Origin: Bacteroidota bacterium | Lineage (GTDB): Bacteria; Bacteroidota; Bacteroidia; Bacteroidales; F082 | Length of the DNA stretch: 32,940 nt | Assembly: GCA_024279935.1 (NCBI GenBank) | Contig: JAJRQZ010000143.1 | Coordinates: 1-32,940, forward strand | Direction of reading: 5' to 3' | Part shown: positions 1 to 10,744 of the stretch, piece after piece | How positions within the stretch are numbered: the stretch's first letter is position 1 | Layout of the letters: each line of letters starts with the position of its first letter | Notes under the pieces: generated by a model | Seen by the model: only the letters and a program-made list of their open reading frames with translations | Databases searched by the model: none | Told to the model about the DNA's origin: nothing | Made by a program: the position numbers and the translations under genes

Positions 1-22
1 AGAAGCATCTGGAGTGAAGGAA

Positions 23-85
23 TAGCCCTTCGCTCTCTTTGCTTCGTTTCGCTACGCTCCACTTCTCAAAGAGAGCGAAGGGCTA
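23..85. repeat. Perfect 19-bp inverted repeat (large hairpin)
   Basis: Positions 23-41 and 67-85 are exact reverse complements (arms begin TAGCCCTTCGCTCTC) around a 25-nt pyrimidine-rich loop. No clear T-tract follows on either strand, so it is not a textbook intrinsic terminator. It could be a REP-like palindrome or the end of a transcript entering from outside the window. Confidence 0.7.
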
Positions 86-159
86 GCATTTAAAACTATC
101 TTTTGCCCGTAAAAGTTGCATTTACTAATGGAATCTATGAGGTGTTACTACGATTTTTG

Positions 160-167
160 TAACTTTG
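160..167 (+). promoter_or_regulatory. Candidate Bacteroidota -7 element
   Basis: TAACTTTG matches TAnnTTTG and lies 26 nt before the ATG at 194, a sensible distance for a short leader. No convincing -33 TTTG is seen at the usual spacing, so this is a one-motif call. Confidence 0.35.
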
Positions 168-193
168 GGGTGTTAAACCAAAATCTATTTATC

Positions 194-1180
194 ATGAAAG
201 TACTTAAAGTATTAGGAATTATCATTTTAATAATAGTGGCACTTGTATTTATAATTCCGCTATTTATGGCCGATACAACATCGGTCTCAGCCGATATCAG
301 CATTAAAGCAAGTCCGGCAACTGTATTCCACCAGGTGAACAAACTTAAAAATTGGGAGAATTGGTCTCCTTTCGAATCGGACAGTACGATTGTGAACTCT
401 TATGATGGAAGCGAAAGGGGAACAGGGGCAATTAGGAGCTGGGATGGCGAAAAGATCGGAAGCGGGAGCATGACGATTATCGAAAGCGACCCTTACAATA
501 AAATCGTGAATGAACTTGAGTTCGGGGATGGTAGCGGAGGCGAGGGAAGCTGGAGCTTCGACCCGAAAGGCGATAGCGTGAATGTTGTTTGGTCTATCAC
601 TATAAGCAACTTATCGTATCCTATGGGCAAGTTAACTGGCCCGCTCATGAAAGCGATGCTTGAGCCTATGCTAAAAAAAGGTCTTGCTTCCCTGAGGGAA
701 GTTTCCGAGAAAGAAGGGTATGTACCTGATATACATATTATTGAAATTCCTCAAATAGTAACATTGGCAATTTATGACTCGACGAAAATATCCGGTATAG
801 GCAGTTTGCTTGAGACTAATTATGCCAAGCTCATGAATTATATTAAGGAAAGAGGATATCAGATTACCGGTGCCCCCTTGGCTGTTTATCATAATTGGGA
901 TCCTTTAGGATATATAAAAATTAGTGCCGCAATACCATTAACGAACAATGTTAAAGGAAGGAAAGAAATTGAGAAGTTTGAGATTAATGCCGGGAAAGCC
1001 GTATTTGTTGAGCATCTTGGCGGATATGATACTGGAAAGGCCCATGAGGCAATAGATGAATATATCAAAGATTTCAAGCTGAAAACAAAGGATTTTATCT
1101 GGGAGACATATATCACCGACCCTTCGACGGAACCGGACAGCAGCAAATGGCAGACGAATATTTATTATCCTTTAAAGTAA
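194..1180 (+). CDS. SRPBCC-family protein with GyrI-like effector-binding domain
   Basis: A 328-residue protein if started at ATG 194. An upstream TTG at 116 would add 26 residues that look unlike protein, so I reject it. The first ~20 residues form one membrane segment or signal anchor. Residues ~30-175 look like an SRPBCC (polyketide cyclase/START-like) ligand pocket, with the START-like stretch VFHQVNKLKNWENWSPF and a GSGSMTI strand. Residues ~180-328 look like a GyrI-like/AraC effector-binding domain, with a typical ending where the chain runs WETYITDP then a short strand. This two-domain layout is common in Bacteroidota and is thought to bind small hydrophobic ligands; the ligand is unknown. 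A tiny membrane ORF follows 6 nt downstream. Confidence 0.85.
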   Translation: MKVLKVLGIIILIIVALVFIIPLFMADTTSVSADISIKASPATVFHQVNKLKNWENWSPFESDSTIVNSYDGSERGTGAIRSWDGEKIGSGSMTIIESDPYNKIVNELEFGDGSGGEGSWSFDPKGDSVNVVWSITISNLSYPMGKLTGPLMKAMLEPMLKKGLASLREVSEKEGYVPDIHIIEIPQIVTLAIYDSTKISGIGSLLETNYAKLMNYIKERGYQITGAPLAVYHNWDPLGYIKISAAIPLTNNVKGRKEIEKFEINAGKAVFVEHLGGYDTGKAHEAIDEYIKDFKLKTKDFIWETYITDPSTEPDSSKWQTNIYYPLK

Positions 1181-1186
1181 CAATAA

Positions 1187-1303
1187 GTGACCAATACAGT
1201 TGCGTATATAATTTTTGCTATTGTGATATTACATGTCTTGGGGGGCTTTATATGGGTTTTTTATAAGTTTTCGGGAACAGCTAACAGGAAGCGGGACGAA
1301 TGA
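1187..1303 (+). CDS. Small predicted membrane protein (38 aa)
   Basis: An open frame starting with GTG 6 nt after the stop of the SRPBCC gene. Residues ~5-27 are almost entirely hydrophobic (VAYIIFAIVILHVLGGFIWV), followed by a basic tail ending RKRDE, so it would be a single-pass membrane peptide with its C-terminus inside. The spacing suggests co-translation with the upstream gene. No family is recognised. The call rests on the hydrophobic/basic pattern and tight coupling; chance cannot be excluded at this length. Confidence 0.5.
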   Translation: MTNTVAYIIFAIVILHVLGGFIWVFYKFSGTANRKRDE

Positions 1304-1384
1304 TGTGCGTAATGGTTAATAAATGATATTGCATCAAGGCTTTTTGATGTTTGCCGGCCATCGGGTTGATTACCGGTGGTTTCG

Positions 1385-3439
<2,055 letters not shown>

Positions 3440-3480
3440 TCAAAATTAGTAAATTAATTAATCCTATTTAAAAAAACAAG

Positions 3481-5007
3481 TTATTTGATTTTTTCGGGAA
3501 TACGTCTTGTGTTTCTGTAGATATAGATGTTTTCGTTGGCGTTTATAGGGTTTAACCAATGCAAGACCCTGTCGGCATTGCCCGGTTCTATGGTTGTTTC
3601 GTAAACAAGCCCCGGCAAATACCCCTGGATATTTTTTACCCTTTCCTCAAGGTTGCCTGGCTGATAAAACAAAACGAAATCAGGTTGGTTTGCAACGGAA
3701 TCCCAACCTTTTTCCCTTGAAAGCTTTTTAATGTCAACATCTTTCATTATGGCATCGTAATCAACCCATTTATTAAGGTAGTACATTGGTGGAAAGCGTG
3801 TTACGTCTCTGTTGTCATCTTCTATCACAAAGTAGTCAATCTGCTTATAAGCAGAAAGGTACTCCATGCTTTCAACGCGGGCTTTTTTTGAATACATAAA
3901 GCTTACCGGAAGTAGCAGCAAGGTGTTAAGGACCCAGAAGATCATGATGGATATTCTCGATGCTTTCTCCCATGCTGGCGAGTTCAGCTTGTCCAAAATG
4001 GAATTCCAGCCAATGATCCCTGAAATAATTATGAGGGGAATAATGGTAACAACGAAGCGCTCTTGCTTATTCGGATAATATGAATGGAAGGCCAAGAAAA
4101 GTATTACAGGGACGAAAATGACGGTTAGTTTTTTCCAATTGTATAAAAACCCGCTCATAATCGAGATGCTATATGGGGGAATGAGCACGGCAAGTATGAA
4201 CACGATATAAACAAACCAGGGGCCAACGGTATATGACTGGGCGCTCCCCATGTTATAGCCAACATATTCAATAAGTTGCGCAAATGGATATCCCCAGAAA
4301 TGATAATCTACCAAGCCCTGGAAAATGCCGATGCTTATAATGAATCCCAGGGCAAGAAGAAGCACTTCCTTAATTTTATCCTTAAACAGGAATGCCAATC
4401 CTATTCCGCCGCTCAGCAGAACGGTTTGTAAACGGATATTGAAGGCCAGTCCGAACAGAAAGCCTGCAAAAAGCCAGGTGAGCAGTTTCCCCTTATCGTT
4501 AATCAATAGGTATAAAGGCCACAAAATCAATGGGATGCTGACATATTCGATCAGGTTTCTTACGCTAAGGAAAGGAAATAACCAAAGCAGTGCAAGCATC
4601 CAGCCAACCATTTTGGCACTTTTGGGTTTTGAGAGTTTTAGCGTGATCTTATAGCCGTAAATAACTATCAGCAACGACCAAGCCGCATGTATTGCCCTAA
4701 CGAAATACATTTTGGACTGAGGGTTGTTTATGCCCGTAAATTCCAGGAACTTAAGGAAATAATACATTAAACCGGTATAGAAGAAACTGAATTTTACAGG
4801 TCCCGTATTTCCGGCCGTCCATGGAAGCCAATGATAATAATCGGTTTTATCGACCCATGATTGGGCAATTTCGATAATCAGGAACTGATCATCGATCCAA
4901 CCGAAGCCCTTGGAAAATATTACTGCAAGAAAACGGAAAAACAAAGCTGCTAACACTATGGTCCACAGAGGGTTTTGTTTATAATAATTTCTCAGGTTTT
5001 GCAGCAT
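3481..5007 (-). CDS. GT-C type integral membrane glycosyltransferase (mannosyltransferase-like)
   Basis: A 508-residue multi-pass membrane protein, with ten or more hydrophobic segments, resembling the Alg9/PIG-B (GT22) or PMT-like GT-C class. The first luminal loop carries an acidic motif (GFGWIDDQF, ~residues 35-43), where GT-C enzymes place the catalytic/metal-binding Asp. The C-terminal ~100 residues are soluble. Enzymes of this class move a sugar from a polyprenyl-phosphate donor onto an envelope glycan or lipid; donor and acceptor cannot be read here. The gene follows arcA by 10 nt and precedes ligA by 47 nt, so it probably belongs to the same transcription unit. The GT22 assignment is less sure than GT-C in general. 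Confidence 0.75.
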   Translation of the reverse strand: MLQNLRNYYKQNPLWTIVLAALFFRFLAVIFSKGFGWIDDQFLIIEIAQSWVDKTDYYHWLPWTAGNTGPVKFSFFYTGLMYYFLKFLEFTGINNPQSKMYFVRAIHAAWSLLIVIYGYKITLKLSKPKSAKMVGWMLALLWLFPFLSVRNLIEYVSIPLILWPLYLLINDKGKLLTWLFAGFLFGLAFNIRLQTVLLSGGIGLAFLFKDKIKEVLLLALGFIISIGIFQGLVDYHFWGYPFAQLIEYVGYNMGSAQSYTVGPWFVYIVFILAVLIPPYSISIMSGFLYNWKKLTVIFVPVILFLAFHSYYPNKQERFVVTIIPLIIISGIIGWNSILDKLNSPAWEKASRISIMIFWVLNTLLLLPVSFMYSKKARVESMEYLSAYKQIDYFVIEDDNRDVTRFPPMYYLNKWVDYDAIMKDVDIKKLSREKGWDSVANQPDFVLFYQPGNLEERVKNIQGYLPGLVYETTIEPGNADRVLHWLNPINANENIYIYRNTRRIPEKIK

Positions 5008-5017
5008 AGCTTAAGTA

Positions 5018-6286
5018 TTACCAATCTACTTTTCCCCTGTTGACAGGCATTGTCATACATCTGGCGCCGCCGCCGCCTCTCGATAGCTCGTTCCCTTTGA
5101 TAGTAACAACGGCTTTTTTATAATCGTTCAGGTTTTTAGTCCCATTTACTATTTCCTTGGCTGTGATCACTTCAAAGCCATGTTTGTCCATTTCCTCTAT
5201 GGTATAAACATTTCTTCCGTAGCCGATAACTTTTCCGGGCTCTATGGCGAAGAAGTTGGCTCCGCTTTGCCATTGTTCCCTTTCCATTTTTCTTATGTCG
5301 CTTCTGCCTCCACAAAGAACCGGCTCCAGATCCATTCCCAGCGATCGCAGGGCTGCCAGGATGTTTTTCTCTTCCTTTATGGAGGCAACCTTGCCGCCGT
5401 CAACGGTAATATGAATTGTCAAGTGCCGGGTGGCATTGACGATGAGTGGCTCGAAAATCATGCATTTGTCTTTGTCCAGGAAAGTGAATGTCATATCCAG
5501 GTGGATAAAAGATTCAGGAGTTCCGGGAAGTTCTTGAACAATAATATGTTGCACTCCGGGTTTGGTCTTTAGGTATTCTATCAGTGCATCAATGCCCTGC
5601 GAGGATGTCCTGTCGCCTTTGCCTACCAGGATAATATCATCGCGTGCAATAAGAACGTCGCCTCCTTCTATGGTGCCTTTGCCCGTTTCGTCGAAGACTG
5701 AATTGGGGGATAAGGTTTTTGCCATAAAAGTGGGGTGGTGCTTGAATATCGCTTCCATTATCAAGGTTTCCCTGTCCCTTACGTTTTTTGCCATGGTGCT
5801 AATCATGGCTGTATTTCCCATGCTGAAGCTGGCATCGCGGGTGAAGAAAAAGTTCGGTAATGGATTTAGGCAATACTTTTCGTCGTCGAGGAAACGTGTT
5901 AGGTTGTCCTTTCTCATTTCGATACCTTCAATTAACTGGGCTGCCAGTTCCTTGCCGGGAAGAGCCTCTATATAATCGCAAACATTACGGTATTCATGTT
6001 TTTCGCTTATGCATATCCTGCTTATCAGGTCATGTTTGACATTTTCATTTTCCATTATGTCCTGAAGCAGTTCCTTAACTTCGAAAACATTGGTGTGTTT
6101 TTTTAGGACACCGACAAAGTTCCTGTATTCAGGCAATGCGATGGCAAGGTTCAGAATGTCGCTATATAGGGCTCTTTGCGCATTTTCGGGCGTCATGTTC
6201 TCAACTTCCGGGCCCGGGACATGAACAATAACCCCATTCAGTTTTCCTATCTCCGAATTTACATCAATGGCAATTGGTGCTTTCAT
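5018..6286 (-). CDS. arcA: Arginine deiminase
   Basis: Hydrolyses arginine to citrulline and ammonia, the first step of the arginine deiminase pathway. The 422-residue protein carries the guanidino-modifying enzyme signatures: FFFTRDASF with the substrate-binding Asp, EGGDV, the catalytic His in FIHLDMTF, and the nucleophile Cys410 in GGGGARCMTMPV near the C-terminus. No ornithine carbamoyltransferase or carbamate kinase gene is next to it, so the rest of the pathway must lie elsewhere or be missing. It is flanked by the deacylase (28 nt upstream) and the glycosyltransferase (10 nt downstream), implying co-transcription without an obvious functional link. Confidence 0.95.
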   Translation of the reverse strand: MKAPIAIDVNSEIGKLNGVIVHVPGPEVENMTPENAQRALYSDILNLAIALPEYRNFVGVLKKHTNVFEVKELLQDIMENENVKHDLISRICISEKHEYRNVCDYIEALPGKELAAQLIEGIEMRKDNLTRFLDDEKYCLNPLPNFFFTRDASFSMGNTAMISTMAKNVRDRETLIMEAIFKHHPTFMAKTLSPNSVFDETGKGTIEGGDVLIARDDIILVGKGDRTSSQGIDALIEYLKTKPGVQHIIVQELPGTPESFIHLDMTFTFLDKDKCMIFEPLIVNATRHLTIHITVDGGKVASIKEEKNILAALRSLGMDLEPVLCGGRSDIRKMEREQWQSGANFFAIEPGKVIGYGRNVYTIEEMDKHGFEVITAKEIVNGTKNLNDYKKAVVTIKGNELSRGGGGARCMTMPVNRGKVDW

Positions 6287-6314
6287 GGTTTAAATAATTA
6301 TTCGATGCGCAAAA

Positions 6315-6836
6315 CTAATCATTATCGGCATTCGGATTTATGTATTCGTAAGTATTGCCCAAAGAGTCCAGGTATTTTAATAAATCACTGAATTTCAATA
6401 CAAGGGAGGCTGTATTGTCGTTGGGATGGAAACTAATCTTGTCGGACGACTTAAGTTGTTCATCCATAAATACATGCACATGATGATCAGTATCGTTTAC
6501 AAGGCCGAAAGGTGATACCGACCCGGCTTTTACCCCTAGGTACCTGGCAAGTCTTTTCCCTGATCCGAAACTCAGCTTGCCTTGCTTTAGCTTTTTTTCC
6601 AGGCCTTTTAACACGAAAGGAGTTGTATCCTTTATTATCACCAAATAATGCCTGTTTCCTTTGTGGTTCCTGAAAAACAAATTTTTGCAATGCATAGCAT
6701 CGATATCTTTCCAGTATTCCTGCGCTATTTCAATGGTGTTTAGCGGCGGGTGCTCATAAACATCATATTCGATATTTAATGATTTAAGCATTCGGTAAAC
6801 CTTTTCCCTTTTTTTCTTTAATTCCTCATCGTGCAT
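6315..6836 (-). CDS. Prolyl-tRNA editing (YbaK/ProX-type) deacylase
   Basis: A trans-editing enzyme that hydrolyses wrongly charged aminoacyl-tRNA, typically Ala-tRNA(Pro) for the ProX (PrdX) branch. The 173-residue product starts at ATG 6836; the frame is open for 26 codons further upstream, but that part is derived from the terminator region and reads as non-protein. Family features seen: HPPLNTIEIAQ near the N-terminus, MHCKNLFFRN, and the ProX signature LARYLGVKAGSVSPFGL followed by a FMDEQL strand. It stops with TAG, evidence that TAG works as a stop codon in this genome. Confidence 0.9.
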   Translation of the reverse strand: MHDEELKKKREKVYRMLKSLNIEYDVYEHPPLNTIEIAQEYWKDIDAMHCKNLFFRNHKGNRHYLVIIKDTTPFVLKGLEKKLKQGKLSFGSGKRLARYLGVKAGSVSPFGLVNDTDHHVHVFMDEQLKSSDKISFHPNDNTASLVLKFSDLLKYLDSLGNTYEYINPNADND

Positions 6837-6887
6837 ATTAAACCAAATTTGCTTTGACGGATACTTCAAAAGTATTTCAAAAATATC

Positions 6888-6925
6888 AAAAAAAAGTCCG
6901 GCGATATAAACCACCGAACTTTTTT
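6888..6925. terminator. Bidirectional intrinsic terminator
   Basis: AGTCCGG (6895-6901) pairs with CCGAACT (6914-6920) with one wobble pair. The stem is flanked by an A-run on the left and a T-run on the right, so either strand yields hairpin plus U-tract. On the minus strand it sits 17 nt past the stop of the TolB-like gene and so separates it from the deacylase-arcA-ligA unit. Confidence 0.75.
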
Positions 6926-6941
6926 GTGATTATTTGTTTTG

Positions 6942-8057
6942 CTAATCAACCCAGTCGGCAATGAACAAGTTAGTGTTTTTCGTTCCCCCGTTATTTCTGT
7001 TGGATGAGAAGATAAGTTTTTTGCCATCGTTCGAGAACATGGGGAAAGCATCAAAGATATGGTCGTAAGTAATTTGTTCCAGGCCTGTTCCGTCAGTATT
7101 AATCATAAAGAGGTTGAACTCGAAACCGCGCTTCCCTTTATGATTCGAACTAAATATCACTTTGTTTCCAGAGGGGTGGAAGTAGGGCGCCCAGTTGGCT
7201 TTCCCGAGATGTGTTATCTGGCGAAGCTCGCTGCCGTCAACGTTGCAGATGTAGAGTTCCATGTGCGTGGGCATTACCAGGCCTTGTTTTAAAAGGTCTT
7301 TATACTCTTTTATGTCAGCATCTGTTTTAGGCCGCGATGAACGGAAGATGAGCTTGGTACCGTCAGGCGAAAAGAATGCTCCGCCGTCATAGCCGAGTTC
7401 ATCAGTTATTTGTACTTGATTGCTGCCGTCGATATCGCATGTATAAAGCTCAAGGTCGCCGCTTCTGTCTGATGTGAAGACAATCTTGTTGCCCTGCCGC
7501 TAGACAGTTGCCTCGGCATCGTAGCCCGGGCCGCTGACCAGGGTGTCAACAATTTTCCCGTCCAGGTTTGCCACGTAAATGTCGAAGTCGGCATAAATAG
7601 GCCAGACATATTTTCCGTCCGTCCTTCTTTCAGGGTCGGGAGGACAATCGTCGCCGCCTGAGCGAGTTGACGCATATAATATTGTCGTGTCGCCCGGCAT
7701 GAAGTATGAGCATGTTGTTCTGCCAAGCCCCTCGCTGATGAGCTTCGGCATTTTGTCCGTCATATCGCCATCGGAAAAAGAAAAACGATAAATTTGATCG
7801 CAGGGAGCGTTCCATGCAGGGTTTTTGGCCTGGAAGCTTATCATTCTGTTGTCGAAGCTGAAATATGCCTCGGCATTATCGCCGCCGGCTGTAAGCTGTT
7901 TTATATTGGCAAGGTGTTTTTCTTGTTTATAGTGAACCGTTGTATCGGGTGCCGCGCCGGTATCGTGATGGTTGTCCCCGCTATGTGGGTTGGTGCCGTT
8001 TTCGCATGCTGATGCAAAAAACACTAAGGCAATGATTGTCAGAAAATTAAACTTCAT
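6942..8057 (-). pseudogene. TolB-like beta-propeller lipoprotein gene with one in-frame amber codon
   Basis: The reading frame is continuous from ATG 8057 to the TAG at 6942 (371 codons) except for a single TAG at 7500-7502 (codon 186). The N-terminus is a lipoprotein signal ending in the lipobox FASAC with Cys18. The rest is a series of PD40/WD40-like blades such as GNKIVFTSDRSGDLELYTCD, SPDGTKLIFRSSRP and SNDGKKLIFSSNRN, as in TolB and related surface propellers. Homology-like sequence continues in frame on both sides of the amber, where a blade would normally read Ser-Pro (V-stop-R-Q-G instead of V-S-P-x-G). Alternatives are a true nonsense mutation, a consensus error, or readthrough. The family role is protein or peptide binding; no substrate is evident. 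Shares no promoter motif I could find in the 81 nt upstream. Confidence 0.85.
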
Positions 8058-8138
8058 ATTTTTATATTTGTTATATTATGTATATTCGGTGTAAAGATAT
8101 TAATTTGAAAATACCGAGTTAATGAGATATATCATGAT

Positions 8139-8675
8139 TTAATCCTCTATCCATTTAATGATCTTATTGTTGTCCGGCTCAACCCACGGGTTTATCACAT
8201 ATTCTATTTTTCCGTTGGTGCCTATCAGGTATTTTTGAAAATTCCATTTCACCCTGGAGTTGGAAGTCCCATTTAAATCCTTGTCGGTGAGCCATTTATA
8301 TAGGGGGTGGATATCATCGCCCTTTACTGATATTTTGGACATGACCGGGAAGCTTACCCCATAGTTGAGAGTACAGAATTGCTTGATTTCCTCATCGGTG
8401 CCGGGTTCCTGCTCCTTAAAATTATTTGCTGGAAAGGCGATGATAATAAAGTTATCATCCTTATAGGTTTCATAAAGTTTCTCAAGTGCTTCGTATTGGG
8501 GCGTAAATCCACATTTCGAGGCTACGTTTACTATCATTACTTTTTTGCCCTTCAATTGTTTCAGAGCGTATTCGTTGCCATCGATATCCTTGACGGCAAA
8601 GTCGTAAATAGAGTTTTGTGAATCAGCAATATACGCTGATAATAAAATACTTGCAATTAAAATAATTTTTTTCAT
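8139..8675 (-). CDS. Glutathione peroxidase family thiol peroxidase, exported
   Basis: Reduces hydroperoxides. The 178-residue protein has a signal peptide (first ~19 residues, ending ADSQ) and then the GPx fold. The peroxidatic residue is Cys55 in VNVASKCGFTPQYEAL, a cysteine rather than selenocysteine. FPANNFKEQEPG corresponds to the Gln motif and WNFQKYLI to the Trp-Asn motif. Bacterial Cys-type enzymes like this usually use thioredoxin rather than glutathione. The signal peptide places it in the periplasm. It lies 12 nt after the EEP gene, as the last gene of the mutL-rhomboid run. Confidence 0.95.
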   Translation of the reverse strand: MKKIILIASILLSAYIADSQNSIYDFAVKDIDGNEYALKQLKGKKVMIVNVASKCGFTPQYEALEKLYETYKDDNFIIIAFPANNFKEQEPGTDEEIKQFCTLNYGVSFPVMSKISVKGDDIHPLYKWLTDKDLNGTSNSRVKWNFQKYLIGTNGKIEYVINPWVEPDNNKIIKWIED

Positions 8676-8687
8676 AGGAGAAAATAT

Positions 8688-9806
8688 TTAGTTTTTATAA
8701 ACGGCGCTTATGGGATAATGATCTGACCTTAGGATTTTATGCTTTTTAAATTCAAGAATTTCCAGCTCAGGGCTCGCGAAGATATAGTCGATGCGCAAAA
8801 AAGGGATTTTGCCCGCATAGCTAATTCCCATGCCAAGGCCTTTTTCGCTAAATGCGTCCACCAACAGATCCTCTATATTATTGTAAACGAAGGATGAGGG
8901 CGTATCATTGAAGTCTCCTGCCAGCAGTATCTTAAAAGGCGATCTTTGTATTTCTGCATTAAGCAGTTCGACTTGTTTCTGCCTTAAAATGAAGGCATTA
9001 GTAAGTTTGTTGTAAACTTCGGCGGCTTTGTTCTTGAAAGCATTATTATCTTCAACTTCCGGCTTTACAACAAAATCTATGTCGGAAGGCGTCAGGCTAA
9101 TGCTTGCCAGGTGGATATTGTAAACCCTCAAGGTGTCGTCGTTTATCAGCAAATCGGTATAAATGGCAAAGGTACGGCTGCCCTCGAATTTAAGCTTACC
9201 TTTGTTCACGGCCTTGTTTTTAGAAAAAATCACTAAACCGGTAAGATAATTATAGCGCGGGTTATAATAGCTCTCATAGTAGTAAGTACCTGAGTTTAGG
9301 GTGTCGCGGATTTTCTTCAGTGGCTCATAGATGTTTTTGTTGTGCGATTGAAACTCCTGTAAACAAATTATGTCGGCTTTTTGCTTGATTATAAAATTCA
9401 GTATGTCGTTTTTTACTATCAGCTTGGTAAATTTATCGTTAGCCTGGAACTGCCTCACATTATATGATAGCACTTTTATTTGCATACTGTCGGTCTCAAT
9501 GTGATTGCTAAGCGAAAAATTGAATGTGTGGACTAAGTTTGAAATGCCAAAAAAAATCACGACTGCGGAAATAAGCATATATCTTTTCTTGACGAACAGC
9601 CAGAACAGTACAAGTATGAAGTTAACTATCAGTATTACAGGATAGTACAATCCTAAAACAGCAATAAAGGGATAATCGGACGCATGGGTGAAGGAAGCCG
9701 GGAGAGAGAAGGCGAGCAAAACGGCAACAACGGTATTTGCCGCTGCGAACGTGAATTTCAATAATTTATATTTTGTTTTTTTCGCCAACCGCTTAGTTTT
9801 TATCAC
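8688..9806 (-). CDS. Endonuclease/exonuclease/phosphatase family membrane protein
   Basis: A 372-residue protein with three N-terminal membrane segments (to about residue 100) followed by an EEP (DNase I-like) domain. Motifs seen: ICLQEFQSHN with the metal-binding Glu, LLAGDFNDTPSS with the Asp/Asn pair, and the terminal SDHYPISAVY with the catalytic His. Such membrane-anchored EEP proteins are frequent in Bacteroidota beside rhomboids; the substrate (nucleic acid or phospho-ester lipid) is not known. The start overlaps the end of the upstream rhomboid gene by 14 nt, indicating translational coupling. Confidence 0.9.
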   Translation of the reverse strand: MIKTKRLAKKTKYKLLKFTFAAANTVVAVLLAFSLPASFTHASDYPFIAVLGLYYPVILIVNFILVLFWLFVKKRYMLISAVVIFFGISNLVHTFNFSLSNHIETDSMQIKVLSYNVRQFQANDKFTKLIVKNDILNFIIKQKADIICLQEFQSHNKNIYEPLKKIRDTLNSGTYYYESYYNPRYNYLTGLVIFSKNKAVNKGKLKFEGSRTFAIYTDLLINDDTLRVYNIHLASISLTPSDIDFVVKPEVEDNNAFKNKAAEVYNKLTNAFILRQKQVELLNAEIQRSPFKILLAGDFNDTPSSFVYNNIEDLLVDAFSEKGLGMGISYAGKIPFLRIDYIFASPELEILEFKKHKILRSDHYPISAVYKN

Positions 9807-10716
9807 TGCTCTTGAACAGCAGTTCTTTTTCTTCCTTGCTCAGGCTTGAATAACCCGAAACGGATATTTTATCCAATATCCGGTCTATTTCCGCCTGTGA
9901 CGCATGCCTTCTCTTATTATATTCGTCGTCGTTCATGGGGCGTCCTGAAGCAGGCCGGGAGGTTGAGAATTTATCTGTTTTTCCGCCCCAGCTGAATTTC
10001 GGGAATTTTATCTTAGGGAACGAACCATATAGATCATTGCCTTTCCTAAGATAAAATGCGTATAAGAATCCCCATAAGGCACCGCCTAAATGTGCAATAT
10101 GGCCCCCGGCATTACCTGACTGTATGCTCAATACATCGATTAATATCATAACCAGCGCAAGATACTTCAGCTTTATCCTGCCAAACAAAAACAAGTGCAC
10201 GGTATAATCAGGCACATAGGTAGATATGGCAACTACTATAGCAAGCACCGAGGCCGAAGCCCCCAAGGCCATGGCTTGGGAGCTCACACCCTCAAAAACA
10301 GGAAAAACGTTGAACGCAAGCACGAAAAATACCGCCCCGCTAATACCACCGATCAGGTAGGTCCACAGCAGCTTGGCGCTGCTAAGGTATTCCTGAAAGA
10401 TAATTCCCCCGAAATAAAGCAGTATCATATTAAAGAACAGATGAAAAAAGCCTTCGTGCAAGAACATATATGTTATTATAGTCCATGGCCTTAAAGCAAG
10501 AGTCCCCATATTTGAGGGCAATGCCAGCCATCTTCCCAGCGGACTGACCACCCATGCCGAATCGCCCGTAAAAAGCCATGTTAAAGTACTTACTATGGTT
10601 ACGGTCAAAAACACGGCAGTATTGATAAGGATAAGTCGCGAGATAATATTCTTGCTCAAGAATACCTGTTTTAATATATCTGATGGCGTACGCTGAAACT
10701 GATTAAAGCCTTGCAT
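9793..10716 (-). CDS. Rhomboid family intramembrane serine protease with C-terminal DUF6576-like tail
   Basis: A 307-residue protein with six or so membrane segments. The putative nucleophile is Ser154 in LGASASVLA and the catalytic His is His209 in HIAHLGGALWGF. HEGFFHLFFNM is the conserved early histidine/asparagine motif. The usual GxSG reads GASA here, so the residue after the serine is Ala, and activity should be tested rather than assumed. The soluble tail after ~225 ends in a short helical motif (ILDKISVSGYSSLSKEEKE) typical of the small domain often fused to these rhomboids. It lies 28 nt after another rhomboid gene and overlaps the EEP gene. Confidence 0.92.
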   Translation of the reverse strand: MQGFNQFQRTPSDILKQVFLSKNIISRLILINTAVFLTVTIVSTLTWLFTGDSAWVVSPLGRWLALPSNMGTLALRPWTIITYMFLHEGFFHLFFNMILLYFGGIIFQEYLSSAKLLWTYLIGGISGAVFFVLAFNVFPVFEGVSSQAMALGASASVLAIVVAISTYVPDYTVHLFLFGRIKLKYLALVMILIDVLSIQSGNAGGHIAHLGGALWGFLYAFYLRKGNDLYGSFPKIKFPKFSWGGKTDKFSTSRPASGRPMNDDEYNKRRHASQAEIDRILDKISVSGYSSLSKEEKELLFKSSDKN

Positions 10717-10744
10717 CTTTAATTTGTTTTAAAAGAATTTTATG

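Noticed and set aside
1332-1356. CATCAA/TTGATG hairpin downstream of ligA as terminator
   Set aside because: Stem is only six weak base pairs and no T-run follows on the ligA strand.
3441-3448. TAATTTTG as the ligA promoter
   Set aside because: Only 7 nt from the ligA ATG, so transcription would start inside or past the start codon; no -33 element.
7406-7726. Overlapping minus-strand ORFs in the TolB-like region
   Set aside because: They lie in other frames than the beta-propeller sequence, which continues in one frame through the amber codon.
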